Shown here: one piece after another, positions 8,437 through 18,726 of the stretch | How positions within the stretch are numbered: position 1 is the first letter of the stretch | Layout: each line of letters starts with the position of its first letter | NCBI RefSeq assembly: GCF_009720775.1 | Contig: NZ_WNKW01000001.1 | Location: 558,001 to 622,000 of the forward strand | Direction of reading: 5' to 3' | From: Pseudoduganella danionis | Lineage (GTDB): Bacteria; Pseudomonadota; Gammaproteobacteria; Burkholderiales; Burkholderiaceae_D | DNA: 64,000 nt | Translations under genes and position numbers: made by a program | The notes under the pieces: model-generated | The model's database searches: none | Told to the model about the DNA's origin: nothing | Seen by the model: the letters and a program-made list of their open reading frames with translations, nothing else

Positions 8437-10542
8437 ATGCGTCATCTAGTTTTGCTTAAAGTTTGCGTGGCAATTTTGATAGGATGCTGTACTGGCTGGG
8501 CGTTGGCCGTACCCACCCGAGTTGACTTGCTGATGGTGTATACGCCAGCGGTGCTAGCAAAAGAAGGTAGCGTCGCTGCCGTTACCGCGAAAATTCGTGC
8601 GATGGTTAAGTCTGCTAATGCAGCTTATGCCCGCAGTGACGCTGACGTATTAGTCAATTTGGTTGATATTCGGGCAGTGAACTACAAGGAGTCAGGGAAT
8701 GGCGACATTGACCTAAACCGCCTGTTGCTCAAGGCGGATGGATATTTAGATGAAGTACTGCTTTGGCGCGAAGAAACAGGAGCCGATGTGGTGGGGATGT
8801 TGGGGCAGGGGGGCGGCGGCGTGGCGCGGTTGCCTATGTCACCGGATAGCTCGGAGCGAGATTTCGGGTTCTGGATTTCTAATGTCCCAACTGGCGGTGA
8901 CATAAGTATTTTGGCGCATGAGTTGGGACATGTGCTGGGCGCTGGCCATCATCTGGATAATCCCTATAATTTAGGAAGATGGGATTATTCTCATGGTCAA
9001 ATTAGCGTTGGCCAGAACTATGTTTTTTCAGATGTGATGGTGTCTGGAGGCGGATTACCGCCGGGCGTTACAGCCAGTCCGGAACTAATCGAAATGTTTT
9101 CCAATCCCCGGCTCTACTATGATGGGGTGGCTACAGGCACAGCTGAAGGGCTCAGTCGTGCTGCAAACAACGCCCGGACCTTACGCGAGATGGCACCCTT
9201 GGTGGCCGCATATCGGCCAGAGAAATTAAGTCGCGGGGCGCCCTTGAAGCCTGTGATCGAGCTCGATGCACCACTCGTCATGTTGAAGGCGCCAGGTTAC
9301 GGCGCTTCCTTCTCTGCCAGGGTAGATGCCTCTGTTTTTCCATCATTACAGTGGCAATTTTCTGATGATCTGGGGTTGCACTGGCAAGATTTGGCGGATA
9401 GCCTGACCGTTTCGGGTAGCCGTAGCGCGAATGTATCGATCGCTGCCGTGGATGCCGCAGCACATGGTCGGCAATTTCGGCTGGTGGCGACCAATAACAG
9501 TGGAGTATCAGTAAGTGGCGTTGCGACATTGTTGATGAATGTCTCTTTAGTTACCCAGCAGATAGAGCAGTCATTTGGTTCTTGGATTAATGGTTGGCAA
9601 GAGATAGTTCCTGCAACTAACTATATCCAAGCCATTGATGTGAATTTGAGTGTAACGGGACACCCGCCTGCAATTACTGCAGTCTTGGAAACACTGGACG
9701 GGAAACCCTTGGCCCGTACTCAGGTGACCATCGCGGCTGACATTCCCGAAACGCCGATCTGGGTGCGCTTGCCATTTAATGTCGCTGTCGAGCCTAAGCA
9801 AGCTTATCGTTTGCGCTTATCTATGCCGGAAGCTGAGGACGGCACATATGAAGTGCGCTGGCGCGGCAGTTTAGACAATCCTTATCCTGCCGGCCAGGCG
9901 AATTTCTCTGCTAATACGGATCTGAGTTTTCGCGTATATGGTACGGAAAGTCCGCAGGGCAAGCCGGCATCTATTCGGGTAGCGGGTTGGCACTTACTGG
10001 GCAACGGCACTCTAGCGTCAATGCAGGTGGCTAGCCTGTATGGCGATGCCAGCAAGACAGAATCAGTCTGGCACTGGAATACGGCAACGGCACGTTGGGG
10101 TATCTATTTGCCGGCACTGAGTGCGGATGCGTTGGCAAAATACGCGGCCGAGCGCGGTGCAGATGTATTAACGACGATCGATGCCGGCCAAGCCTACTGG
10201 GTCAATTTCAAGCAAGCCTACAGCATGCCTATACCTGCCGCTGTGCCGCTTGAAGCCAGCGCATACCGCCAGATAGGGGCGGGCTGGCACATGGTTGCAA
10301 TCGGAAGCGCGATAACGCCGCAAGCGTTTCATCAAGCACTGGATGAGAGTGATGGCGCTGTCAACTTCAGTTCGTTGTGGGTGTGGGATAACACGCGTGG
10401 CAAGTGGTATTACTATTCGCCTGCGCTGGCCGCGCAGGGCGGCACGGCCCTGGCCGACTACGCGCAGGCCAATGGTATGCTGGACTTCGCTACCGAAGGC
10501 AAGCTGATTGAAGCCCATACGGGTATCTGGATCTACAAATAA
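8437..10542 (+). CDS. Secreted zinc metalloprotease (M12/reprolysin-like metzincin)
   Basis: Exported protease: a signal peptide (residues 1-24, ending GWALA) is followed by a metzincin domain starting VDLLMVYTPAVL. The zinc motif HELGHVLGAGH (residues 161-171) gives the three histidines and glutamate of HEXXHXXGXXH; a DVMVSGG stretch (around residue 198) follows, where the family's Met-turn is expected. After ~residue 270 come an immunoglobulin-like segment and further beta-rich repeats (two copies of an AGWHL/GAGWHM...W.W motif near residues 508 and 611) that may bind substrate or surface. It resembles the peptidyl-Asp metallopeptidase-type proteins of Pseudomonas and relatives in its first 250 residues. 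No RTX motif is present, so export is probably by Sec. Confidence 0.85.
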   Translation: MRHLVLLKVCVAILIGCCTGWALAVPTRVDLLMVYTPAVLAKEGSVAAVTAKIRAMVKSANAAYARSDADVLVNLVDIRAVNYKESGNGDIDLNRLLLKADGYLDEVLLWREETGADVVGMLGQGGGGVARLPMSPDSSERDFGFWISNVPTGGDISILAHELGHVLGAGHHLDNPYNLGRWDYSHGQISVGQNYVFSDVMVSGGGLPPGVTASPELIEMFSNPRLYYDGVATGTAEGLSRAANNARTLREMAPLVAAYRPEKLSRGAPLKPVIELDAPLVMLKAPGYGASFSARVDASVFPSLQWQFSDDLGLHWQDLADSLTVSGSRSANVSIAAVDAAAHGRQFRLVATNNSGVSVSGVATLLMNVSLVTQQIEQSFGSWINGWQEIVPATNYIQAIDVNLSVTGHPPAITAVLETLDGKPLARTQVTIAADIPETPIWVRLPFNVAVEPKQAYRLRLSMPEAEDGTYEVRWRGSLDNPYPAGQANFSANTDLSFRVYGTESPQGKPASIRVAGWHLLGNGTLASMQVASLYGDASKTESVWHWNTATARWGIYLPALSADALAKYAAERGADVLTTIDAGQAYWVNFKQAYSMPIPAAVPLEASAYRQIGAGWHMVAIGSAITPQAFHQALDESDGAVNFSSLWVWDNTRGKWYYYSPALAAQGGTALADYAQANGMLDFATEGKLIEAHTGIWIYK

Positions 10543-10560
10543 TTGCAGGCCATGGCGCAT

Positions 10561-10582
10561 GGTGGGCAGAGCCCTGCCCACC
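10561..10582. terminator. Hairpin between convergent protease and trhO genes
   Basis: A perfect 9-bp stem (GGTGGGCAG / CTGCCCACC) with a four-base loop lies between two convergent genes. No T run follows on either strand, so it may be a weak bidirectional terminator or an mRNA end-stabiliser. Confidence 0.5.
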
Positions 10583-10622
10583 GTCGCAAGCTAATGCAGC
10601 GCTGAGGCTGCATCAGCCTAGC

Positions 10623-11510
10623 CTATTTGCCGTAGCAGTGCGGGCAGGATTTCTCGAATACGTATTCGGGCGACAGTTGCTGGCGCGGCGTGACCACGGC
10701 GCGGCACACGAAGCACTGGGTAGTTTCGGTCGGTTCCAGCTTGGGATTGAGCGCGGTACGGTAGTCAAACACGAAGCAGTCGCCCGTGTAGTGCGCACCA
10801 CCCACTTCTTCAAAATACTTGAGGATGCCGCCTTCGAGCTGATACACATCCTGATAGCCGATGTTCTGCATGTGGATGGCAGCTTTTTCGCAGCGGATGC
10901 CGCCGGTACAGAAAGTCACCACGGTCTTGCCGGTGAAATCCTCCTTGTGCGCAGCGATCACTTCCGGGAATTCGGTGAATTTCTTGATGCGGTAATCGAC
11001 CGTGTTATCAAACGTTCCTACATCCACTTCGAAATCGTTACGGGTATCCACCATTACCACTGGCTGGCCTTTATCGTCCACGCCGTTATCAAGCCAGCGC
11101 TTGAGCGTGGCCGCTTCGACGAAGGGCGCACGGCCATCTTCCGGCTTAATCAGCGGCATGCGCATGGTGATGATTTCTTTCTTGAGCTTGACCAGCATGC
11201 GCTTGTGTGATTGCTCGTTCGAATAGCTTTCCTTGACTTCCAGATCAGCAAAACGGGCGTCGCTACGCACCCACGCGAGGAATTCGTCGATGTGGGCGCG
11301 GGGGCCGGAGAGGAACATATTGATGCCTTCCGGCGTCAGCAGGATCGTGCCTTTCAGGCCTAAACGCTGGCAGATCGCCTGATATTCAGGGCGTTTGGCT
11401 TCCGTATCGTCGAAGGTAACGAATTTGTAGGCGGCGATATTGACGTGAGCGGCAGCGGCGGCAGTTGCGGCAGCATGCGCTTCAGCTTGTAAAGCAGTAT
11501 TAGCGTGCAT
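10623..11510 (-). CDS. trhO: tRNA uridine-34 hydroxylase, rhodanese-like (TrhO/YceA)
   Basis: Catalyses oxygen-dependent hydroxylation of U34 to 5-hydroxyuridine in tRNA. The N-terminal acylphosphatase-like domain carries [13 protein letters not shown]. The rhodanese domain has [17 protein letters not shown] and the catalytic Cys in CTGGIRC (Cys201). The C-terminal part holds CFVCR and CPHC pairs as in the family. The ATG at 11510 gives 295 residues; a longer open frame to 11591 exists but adds a segment not seen in the family. Ala-rich residues 10-21 ([11 protein letters not shown]) are unusual. Convergent with the protease gene. Confidence 0.93.
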   Translation of the reverse strand: MHANTALQAEAHAAATAAAAAHVNIAAYKFVTFDDTEAKRPEYQAICQRLGLKGTILLTPEGINMFLSGPRAHIDEFLAWVRSDARFADLEVKESYSNEQSHKRMLVKLKKEIITMRMPLIKPEDGRAPFVEAATLKRWLDNGVDDKGQPVVMVDTRNDFEVDVGTFDNTVDYRIKKFTEFPEVIAAHKEDFTGKTVVTFCTGGIRCEKAAIHMQNIGYQDVYQLEGGILKYFEEVGGAHYTGDCFVFDYRTALNPKLEPTETTQCFVCRAVVTPRQQLSPEYVFEKSCPHCYGK

Positions 11511-11696
11511 GATGATCCAGATCAAAAATTTTTCGGAGCCGACATTATACGCAAGCTTGGCCGCCAAGGTTTTTTTACCGTTGATCGGCATTGTGTTTTT
11601 CGCAACGCATGCCGGTTTTAACTACATCAGTTGATTTCCGGAGTAGGGGCGCCACACGGTAAAATAGCCGGATATTGAACCCGCAACGAGCAGCAT

Positions 11697-14600
11697 ATGA
11701 ACATGGTAGTAGACCCAGCAGCCACCCCCGCCGCATCCGTCCCGGCAGCTTTGCCTACGGGGCCGGATTTTGTCCACCTGCGCGTGCACTCCGAATACTC
11801 CATCGTCGATGGACTGGTGCGCATCGACGATCTCGTGAGTACGGCGGCCAAGGACAAGCAGGCGGCGCTGGCCGTCACGGATCTGGCCAATATGTTCGGC
11901 ATGGTGAAGTTCTACAAAGCGGCGCGCGGCAAGGGTATCAAACCTGTGGTTGGCGTGGATTGCTGGATCACCAATGACGAGAATCGCGACAAGCCCTCGC
12001 GCTTGATGCTGTTCGCGAAAAACCGCATGGGCTATCTGCAGCTGTGCGAGCTGCTGTCGAAAGCTTGGCTGACCAACCAGCACCGCGGCCGCGCCGAACT
12101 GCGTACCGAGTGGCTGCAGGAGCTGACCCAGCAGGACTACCCGCTGCTGCCCAATGACGCCAAGGCCAATGGCCTGATCGCGCTGTCCGGCGCCCATTTC
12201 GGCGACATCGGCATGGCCATTGAAAACGGCAATCCAGCGCTGGCCGAACAGTTGGCACAGAAATGGGCTGCTATTTTCCCCGGCCACTTCTACATCGAGA
12301 TCCAGCGCGCCGGCCAGCCTAATCAGGAATCGCAGGTGCGCCATTCGGTGGCGCTGGCGTCCAAGTTGGGTCTGCCCGTGGTGGCCACCCATCCAGTGCA
12401 GTTCCTGTCGGCCGATGAATTCATCGCGCACGAAGCCCGTACCTGTATCGCCGAAGGCGAACTGCTGGCTAACAGCAAGCGCGTGCGCAAGTTCAATGAG
12501 CAGATGCGCTTCCTGTCGCAGGCGGAAATGCGCGAGCTGTTTGCTGATCTGCCGGCGGCCTTGCAGAATTCGGTGGAAATCGCCAAGCGCTGCAACCTGA
12601 CGCTGACGCTGGGCAAGCCGCAGTTGCCGAATTTCCCGACGCCGGGTATGACCATCGACGAATTCCTGGTGGCCGAAACCAAGAAGGGGCTGGAGGAGCG
12701 CCTGCTGCACCTGTTCCCCGATCCTGTCAAACGCGAGCAGGAACGTCCGCGCTACGAAGCGCGGCTGGAGTTCGAGAACAACACCATCATCAAGATGAAG
12801 TTCCCCGGCTACTTCCTGATCGTGGCCGAGTTTATCCAGTGGGGTAAGAATAACGGCGTGCCGATCGGACCGGGCCGGGGTTCGGGTGCGGGTTCGCTGG
12901 TGGCATATGCGCTCAAGATTACCGATCTGGACCCGCTCAAATACAATCTGCTGTTCGAACGTTTCCTTAATCCTGAGCGGGTCTCCATGCCCGACTTCGA
13001 TATCGACTTCTGTCAGGAAAAGCGCGAACTGGTGATCCAGCACGTGAAGGATCTGTATGGCCGCGATGCGGTGTCGCAGATCGCCACCTTCGGTACCATG
13101 GCGGCCAAAGGTGCGATCCGCGACGTGGGCCGCGTGATGGACTTCGGCTACAACTTCTGCGATGGCGTGTCCAAGCTGATTCCGTTCAAGCCGGGCAAGC
13201 CCGTCTCGATTGCCGATGCGATCGAAGAAGAACCGATGCTCAAGGAGCGCCAGCAGAACGAAGAAGAAGTGGCGCAGTTGCTGGATCTGGCGCAGCAGGT
13301 GGAAGGCATCACGCGTAACATCGGTATGCACGCCGGTGGTGTGCTGATCGCGCCGGGCAAGCTGACCGACTTCTGCCCGCTGTACACCCAGTCCGGCGAT
13401 ACCGGCGTGGTGTCGCAGTACGATAAGGACGACGTGGAAGCCGTCGGTCTGGTGAAGTTCGACTTCTTAGGTCTGACCACGCTGACGATTCTCGATCGCG
13501 CGGTCCGCTACATCAAGGACCTCGATCCGGCCGAGGCGGAATTCGATCTGGCCAAGCTGCCGCTGAACGACCGCCCATCCTACGAGCTGCTGACCAAGGC
13601 CAAGACCGTGGCCGTGTTCCAGCTTGAATCGCGCGGTATGCAGGGCATGCTGAAAGATGCACGGCCCGACCGCTTCGAGGACATTATCGCGCTGGTGGCG
13701 CTGTACCGTCCGGGCCCGATGGACCTGATTCCCGATTTCTGCAAACGTAAGCACGGCGAGAAGTTCGACTATCCCGATCCGCGCACCGAATCGATTCTGT
13801 CCGAAACCTACGGCATCATGGTGTATCAGGAGCAGGTGATGCAGATGGCGCAGATCGTCGGCGGCTACTCGCTGGGCGGCGCGGACATGCTGCGCCGGGC
13901 CATGGGTAAGAAAAAGGCCGAGGAGATGGCCGAGCACCGCGCCATCTTCCGTGCCGGTGCGGCCAAGGATGGCCTGTCGGAAGAAAAGGCCGACGAGATT
14001 TTCGACTTGATGGAAAAGTTCGCAGGCTACGGCTTCAACAAGTCGCACGCGGCCGCCTATGCACTGCTGTCCTATCACACGGCCTATCTGAAGGCGCACC
14101 ATCCGGCGGCCTTCATGGCAGCCAATATGTCGCTGGCCATGGACGATACGGAGAAGGTCAAGATTTTGGTGGAAGATGCCATCGACATCTGCGGCCTGAC
14201 CATCCTGCCACCCGATATCAACCACTCGGATTACCGCTTCACGCCGGAAGGTCCGGCGCCTTCCGTCACGGGCAAGAAAGTCACCCATATCCGCTATGGT
14301 CTGGGTGCCGTCAAAGGTTCGGGCCAGAATGCCATCGAAGCGATTATCGCCGCGCGCAAATCGGGTGGCCCGTTCACCAGTCTGTTTGATTTCTGCAAGC
14401 GCGTGGACAAGAAGCAGATCAACCGCCGCACCATCGAATCGCTGATTCGCTCGGGCGCGTTCGACTGCCTGCAAGTGGATCGCGCCGTGCTGCTGGCATC
14501 GGTCGGCTTTGCGATGGAATGCGCCGAGCAGGAAGCGCGCGCCGCCAATCAGGTCAGTCTGTTTGGCGGTGATGATAGCGATCTGGTGGCGCCACCCGAA

Positions 14601-15248
14601 TACGTGAAGACGGCGCCGTTCACCGACCGTCAGAAGCTGGCCGAAGAAAAAATCGCGCTGGGCTTCTACCTATCCGGCCATATGTTCGATTCGTTTGCGC
14701 CGGAAGCGCGGCGCTTCTGCCGCACCAAGCTGTCCGAGCTGGAACCGTCGCGCGAACCGCGCATGCTGTGCGGCGTGATTACGGGCGTGCGGCCGCAGAT
14801 GACCCAGCGCGGCAAGATCCTGATCGTCACGCTGGACGACAAAACCTCGGTGGTGGAAGTCACCGTGTACAGCGAAGTGTTCGAAGAGAACAAGCATATG
14901 TTCCGCGAAGACGAATTCCTCGCCGTAGTGGGCAAAGTGTCGGAAGACCGCTTCAATGGCGGCTTGCGGATTTCGGCCGAGCGGGTGTTCGACATCATCA
15001 CGGCGCGCGTCAACTACGGCAAGCAGTTGGGCATGGCCCTGCCGGCTACAGTGGATGTGCGCAAGATGTCGGAGCTGCTGGCGCCGCACCGTCAGGCCGA
15101 CGGCTTGCCCGTATCGCTGCGCGTCATGCCGCAAGGGGTGAGCTGCGTGCTGCAGCTTGGTGAAGGCTGGCGCGTCGCGCCGTCGGATGAATTGCAGCTG
15201 GCCCTGCAGCAGGTGCTAGGCGCGAGCGAAGTGGCGATTGAATACTAG
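11697..15248 (+). CDS. dnaE: DNA polymerase III alpha subunit
   Basis: Replicative polymerase catalytic subunit, 1183 residues, close to the usual length. After a short non-conserved N-terminus comes the PHP domain (FVHLRVHSEYSIVDGLV). The polymerase core has GPGRGSGAGSLVAYALKITDLDPL and the catalytic aspartates in PDFDIDFC, then GMHAGGVLIAPG and the fingers region YRPGPMDLIPDF. HhH and OB domains follow. The ATG at 11697 lies 187 bp from the divergent trhO start, in a gap that includes a TAAAAT-like -10 element. It is convergent with the DUF535 gene. Confidence 0.98.
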   Translation: MNMVVDPAATPAASVPAALPTGPDFVHLRVHSEYSIVDGLVRIDDLVSTAAKDKQAALAVTDLANMFGMVKFYKAARGKGIKPVVGVDCWITNDENRDKPSRLMLFAKNRMGYLQLCELLSKAWLTNQHRGRAELRTEWLQELTQQDYPLLPNDAKANGLIALSGAHFGDIGMAIENGNPALAEQLAQKWAAIFPGHFYIEIQRAGQPNQESQVRHSVALASKLGLPVVATHPVQFLSADEFIAHEARTCIAEGELLANSKRVRKFNEQMRFLSQAEMRELFADLPAALQNSVEIAKRCNLTLTLGKPQLPNFPTPGMTIDEFLVAETKKGLEERLLHLFPDPVKREQERPRYEARLEFENNTIIKMKFPGYFLIVAEFIQWGKNNGVPIGPGRGSGAGSLVAYALKITDLDPLKYNLLFERFLNPERVSMPDFDIDFCQEKRELVIQHVKDLYGRDAVSQIATFGTMAAKGAIRDVGRVMDFGYNFCDGVSKLIPFKPGKPVSIADAIEEEPMLKERQQNEEEVAQLLDLAQQVEGITRNIGMHAGGVLIAPGKLTDFCPLYTQSGDTGVVSQYDKDDVEAVGLVKFDFLGLTTLTILDRAVRYIKDLDPAEAEFDLAKLPLNDRPSYELLTKAKTVAVFQLESRGMQGMLKDARPDRFEDIIALVALYRPGPMDLIPDFCKRKHGEKFDYPDPRTESILSETYGIMVYQEQVMQMAQIVGGYSLGGADMLRRAMGKKKAEEMAEHRAIFRAGAAKDGLSEEKADEIFDLMEKFAGYGFNKSHAAAYALLSYHTAYLKAHHPAAFMAANMSLAMDDTEKVKILVEDAIDICGLTILPPDINHSDYRFTPEGPAPSVTGKKVTHIRYGLGAVKGSGQNAIEAIIAARKSGGPFTSLFDFCKRVDKKQINRRTIESLIRSGAFDCLQVDRAVLLASVGFAMECAEQEARAANQVSLFGGDDSDLVAPPEYVKTAPFTDRQKLAEEKIALGFYLSGHMFDSFAPEARRFCRTKLSELEPSREPRMLCGVITGVRPQMTQRGKILIVTLDDKTSVVEVTVYSEVFEENKHMFREDEFLAVVGKVSEDRFNGGLRISAERVFDIITARVNYGKQLGMALPATVDVRKMSELLAPHRQADGLPVSLRVMPQGVSCVLQLGEGWRVAPSDELQLALQQVLGASEVAIEY

Positions 15249-15257
15249 CGCGGGAGG

Positions 15258-15275
15258 CTGGCCGCTTTAGGCCAG
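15258..15275. terminator. Short hairpin at the dnaE / DUF535 convergent junction
   Basis: A 6-bp inverted repeat CTGGCC / GGCCAG with a six-base loop lies between the dnaE stop and the last codons of the convergent gene. No T run; weak evidence for a bidirectional terminator. Confidence 0.35.
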
Positions 15276-16241
15276 TGCCAGTTCGTCTTCTTGCAGTTGC
15301 GGGGCTGGCATAGTCGGATAGCGCTGGCCTAGCGTGCCATTGACGGCTTCGAAACGCGGCGCATGCAAACCCTGGCGGATGTGCAGAGCCAGTTCGCGCA
15401 GGGTTTCGTGGCGCTTGCGCGCTTCCGAACGTTTTTTCGATGCGATCGCGGCGAGATCCGGTGCGGCGATGGCCGTGCACGGCAGGCGGTAGTCGCCATC
15501 GCTGCGGCGCGTCGCTTCCAGTTCTTGCCACAGAGCGTCGTAGTCGGCATGCACCTTGCCCTGGCGGGTGGCGCTCTGGACGACGCGATTGGCATTGCTC
15601 ACCAGCCGCATTTCCACGCAGCCGTAGTCATGGCCGATTTGGCTCAGTAGCTTGATCATCAGGTTTTTCGGACGCAGGCCATGCAGTTCGCGCGTGGCGT
15701 CCTTGATCAGTTGCAGTCCCTGTTCGCCCTTCGGCCCTTGCATGCAGCCTATGCCCAATTGCATGCCGCGCGTACCCTGCAGGAAGGAGAAGGCACAGCT
15801 ATATACCAGTATTTCACCTTGCAGCAACTGCAATACCAGCTCGCCTTCGCGTTCCATCGGTTCGATCGCGCGTAGCTGGATGCGGTAGGGCAGGCCGCTC
15901 TTGCCGCTAATTTGCCCGAGCATGACCGGTGCGCGCGCCGCGCGCACGGTGAGCGGGCCTAAACCCTGACGGAAAATGAAGCCATAGTGCTGCTGCATCA
16001 GATCCACGCGGCTGCGGCAGCAGGCCGTGTTGCTCAGATACGGGCGATAGATTTTGTACAGCAGGCGGGGGCGCGATCTGACCAGATCGAGAAACATGGG
16101 GTGGGAGTTCAACAAGCCCAGCCATGCGCCGGTGGCTTCACGGTGCCATAGGCCGCGCAAGGAAAGTTTCAGCGACTCGCGCAGCCGCTTCAGGCCGCGA
16201 AAGCCGATCACGCCGGAGCGAAGAGAGATGGTGTTGGACAT
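15267..16241 (-). CDS. VirK/YbjX (DUF535) family protein
   Basis: A 324-residue protein matching the VirK/YbjX family by overall pattern: an N-terminal helical region (HPMFLDLVRSRPRLLYKIYRPYL), the central YGFIFRQGLG block and MQGPKGEQGLQLIKDATRELHGLRPKNLMIKLL. The family is linked in enteric bacteria to envelope integrity and resistance to antimicrobial peptides, but its biochemistry is unknown. It has no signal peptide and is rich in Arg. It is divergent from the sensor kinase gene across a 200-bp gap, so shared regulation is possible. Confidence 0.85.
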   Translation of the reverse strand: MSNTISLRSGVIGFRGLKRLRESLKLSLRGLWHREATGAWLGLLNSHPMFLDLVRSRPRLLYKIYRPYLSNTACCRSRVDLMQQHYGFIFRQGLGPLTVRAARAPVMLGQISGKSGLPYRIQLRAIEPMEREGELVLQLLQGEILVYSCAFSFLQGTRGMQLGIGCMQGPKGEQGLQLIKDATRELHGLRPKNLMIKLLSQIGHDYGCVEMRLVSNANRVVQSATRQGKVHADYDALWQELEATRRSDGDYRLPCTAIAAPDLAAIASKKRSEARKRHETLRELALHIRQGLHAPRFEAVNGTLGQRYPTMPAPQLQEDELALA

Positions 16242-16440
16242 CCGGAAACTTTCATTACACTTTATTCAAGTCGATATGGTAGCGGCTGTGTAACGCAATG
16301 TAAATTGGTGTAAAGACCTACGCTTTTCCCTTAATAATGGCGGTCTGGAAAAATAGCCTCTGCACGGCGTAAACTCTTGGATTCATAAGGGAAACGCGTA
16401 GGCATAAAATGCAGTGATTATTGCTTTCAGAAAATGCATA

Positions 16441-18093
16441 ATGCTACAAAACGATACAAAGCCACCTATGCATCAAGTCCGTTCCCGTTATCTGGAATTT
16501 CCAGCGTTCATAGCGCTGTACCTGCTTTTCGACTGGGCCACTTATGTCGATCCGCTGTATGGCTTGAATATCACGCCCTGGAATCCTGATCCTGCGCTGG
16601 GGCTGGTGTTTTGGCTGCGTCATGGCTGGCTGGCGGCATTGCCGTGGTGCGTGGCGCTGGTCGGCGGCGAGCTGCTGGTGCGTGGCTTGCCGGCAGGCTG
16701 GTGTATCACGCTGTTAAGTTCGCTATGGCTGACTTGCGGCTACGGCATGCTGGGGGCGATGTTGCGGCGCCAGTTTGGCGATGGCGGCGTGTTCGATAGC
16801 CGCGATCGCATGTTCCGTTGGGTAGTGATCGTGGTGGTAGGCGCGCTGCTCAACGATCTGGGCTATATCGCGCTGTTGTCGGCGGGTGGGCTGATTCCGC
16901 TGGGGCAGTGGGGCGAGGCCGTGTTGCGTTTCGGCATAGGCGATGTGGTGGGCATACTGGTGTCGATGCCGCTGTTCTGGATGCTGTCCAGTTCCTCCGG
17001 CCGGCAGCGCCTGTTTGCGACCGTGTGGCGCGCCGAGACGCTGGGCTATCTGGGGCTGACGATAGGCGTGCTGTTTCTGGTGTTCGGTTCCATCGCCACC
17101 TCGGAATTCAAGCATTTCTATTTCCTGTTCCTGCCCGTGATCTGGGCGGCGTTCCGGCAGGGGCTGTACGGCACGGCGCTGATGGTCTTTACGCTGCAGG
17201 CAGCCATAGGCGCGCTGGTGAAATGGAACCATGCGGTCGATATTGCCGTGCACGAGCTGCAGATGCTCGATGCCGTGCTGGCGCTGGTGGGTTTCTCCAT
17301 CGGTATTGCGGTGGATGAGCTGCGCAAGGCCTCGAATGAATTGAAACGCACCTTGCGCCTGGCGGCGGCCGGCGAAATGGCGGCCGCGCTCGCGCACGAG
17401 CTGAACCAGCCGCTGACGGCGCTCGGCGCTTATGGCAAGGCATGCGAATTGCTTCTCGAACGCGGCGAAGCAGGTGAAGTGATGAAGGGCGCGATTCAGC
17501 GCATGATCGCCGAGTCGGGCCGGGCGGCGGATGTGGTGCGGCGCCTGCGCGATTTTTTTCGTACCGGCGCAATCAAGCTGGAATTGCTCGAAATGAATCA
17601 GGTAGTGGCTGATGTGAGCCAGCAGTTCCTCGGCCCCATGCGCGAGCAGGGCGTGGTGCTGACCATCTTGCCGGCACCGGCGCTGGCCGTGCAGGCTGAC
17701 CGCCTGCAGCTAGAGCTGGTGCTGCGCAATTTGCTGGCCAATGCCATGGAAGCCGTGCAGGAGCAGCCGGCCGGGCAGCGCCATGTGACGGTGACGGTCA
17801 GCCAGATAGCGGCCCAGCGCCGGGCCGGGCGCGCGCGCCATGGCTGCGTGCAGTTGTCCGTGGAGGATAGCGGTAAAGGTATTTCCTCGGCGCAGGCCAT
17901 GCGCCTGTTCGAGCCCTTTGTGTCATCCAAGGCGAGCGGGCTGGGACTGGGGCTGGTGCTGAGCCGCGCCATGATGGAAGCGCACGGCGGTTCGCTGTGG
18001 GCAGAGGTGGCGCAACATGGTATTTTCAGATTGGCGCTGCCGCTGGTGCGGGCGGAAGAGCAGCTAAATACGCAGGTGAATAATGCAACATGA
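16441..18093 (+). CDS. Membrane sensor histidine kinase (MASE1-like sensor, FixL-type core)
   Basis: Two-component sensor. Residues ~15-280 form seven to nine membrane segments resembling MASE1-type integral sensors. The transmitter follows: H-box GEMAAALAHELNQPLTALGA (around residue 318), N-box NLLANAMEA (around 431), and G-boxes EDSGKGIS (around 477) and GLGLGLVLS. The HELNQPL form puts it in the HPK4/FixL class. I took the ATG at 16441; a GTG at 16414 and an ATG at 16468 are also in frame and none has a strong ribosome site. It overlaps the response regulator by 11 bp. The signal it detects is unknown. Confidence 0.88.
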   Translation: MLQNDTKPPMHQVRSRYLEFPAFIALYLLFDWATYVDPLYGLNITPWNPDPALGLVFWLRHGWLAALPWCVALVGGELLVRGLPAGWCITLLSSLWLTCGYGMLGAMLRRQFGDGGVFDSRDRMFRWVVIVVVGALLNDLGYIALLSAGGLIPLGQWGEAVLRFGIGDVVGILVSMPLFWMLSSSSGRQRLFATVWRAETLGYLGLTIGVLFLVFGSIATSEFKHFYFLFLPVIWAAFRQGLYGTALMVFTLQAAIGALVKWNHAVDIAVHELQMLDAVLALVGFSIGIAVDELRKASNELKRTLRLAAAGEMAAALAHELNQPLTALGAYGKACELLLERGEAGEVMKGAIQRMIAESGRAADVVRRLRDFFRTGAIKLELLEMNQVVADVSQQFLGPMREQGVVLTILPAPALAVQADRLQLELVLRNLLANAMEAVQEQPAGQRHVTVTVSQIAAQRRAGRARHGCVQLSVEDSGKGISSAQAMRLFEPFVSSKASGLGLGLVLSRAMMEAHGGSLWAEVAQHGIFRLALPLVRAEEQLNTQVNNAT

Positions 18094-18694
18094 TCTAACT
18101 ATTTTTATCGTCGACGATGATCCCGCAGTGCGCGACGCACTAGGCTTGCTGCTGGGCGTGCGCGGCTACCGCACGGCCATGTTTGCCAGTGGCGAAGCCT
18201 TCCTGCAGGCTTGGCAAGTGGCTTGGCGCGGCTGTCTGCTGATCGATATCCGCATGTCCGGCATGGACGGGCTGGTATTGCAGCAGGACCTGCTCAAGCG
18301 CGGCTGCACACTGCCCATGATTATCATGAGTGGCCATGGTGATGTGAGCATGGCGCGCGCCGCGTTCCGCGCCAATGCCATTGATTTTCTGGAGAAGCCC
18401 TTCGATGATGCCAAGCTGATTGCCGCCATCGACGAGGCGCTGGAGCTGGCGCGCAGCCACCATACGGCGCAGGAGCAGCACGACCGCAGCCTACACCTGC
18501 TGAGCGAGCTGACGCCGCGCGAGCGCGAAGTGATGAAGCTGGTGGTGACGGGGCGGCATAACCGCGATATCGGCCCCGAACTGGGCATCAGCGTGCGCAC
18601 GGTGGAGGTGCATAAAGCCCGGCTGATGGCCAAGCTCGGGGTGGATAATGTGGCGGATCTGGTGCGGATCAGCATGCTCGACAAGAACAACTGA
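18083..18694 (+). CDS. FixJ/NarL-type response regulator
   Basis: Cognate regulator of the preceding kinase. The receiver domain has the acidic pocket DDDP (residues 11-14), the phospho-acceptor Asp in LLIDIRMSGMDG (near residue 54), MSGHGD and the switch Lys in EKPF. A LuxR-type helix-turn-helix follows (LTPREREVMKLVVTGRHNRDIG then VRTVEVHKARLMAKLGV). The length of 203 residues is typical of FixJ relatives. Targets are not visible; the adjacent divergent VirK-like gene and the convergent LPS genes are candidates only by position. Confidence 0.93.
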   Translation: MQHDLTIFIVDDDPAVRDALGLLLGVRGYRTAMFASGEAFLQAWQVAWRGCLLIDIRMSGMDGLVLQQDLLKRGCTLPMIIMSGHGDVSMARAAFRANAIDFLEKPFDDAKLIAAIDEALELARSHHTAQEQHDRSLHLLSELTPREREVMKLVVTGRHNRDIGPELGISVRTVEVHKARLMAKLGVDNVADLVRISMLDKNN

Positions 18695-18726
18695 ACCGCA
18701 GCGCGGAAATGCCCGCGCCGGGCAGC

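Noticed and set aside
8240..8449. Plus-strand 69-codon frame before the metalloprotease
   Set aside because: Overlaps the protease start, has no ribosome site and runs through T-rich intergenic DNA.
11622..14474. Long minus-strand frames (569 and 335 codons) opposite dnaE
   Set aside because: Shadows of the dnaE codon bias; rich in His, Gln, Arg and without motifs or ribosome sites.
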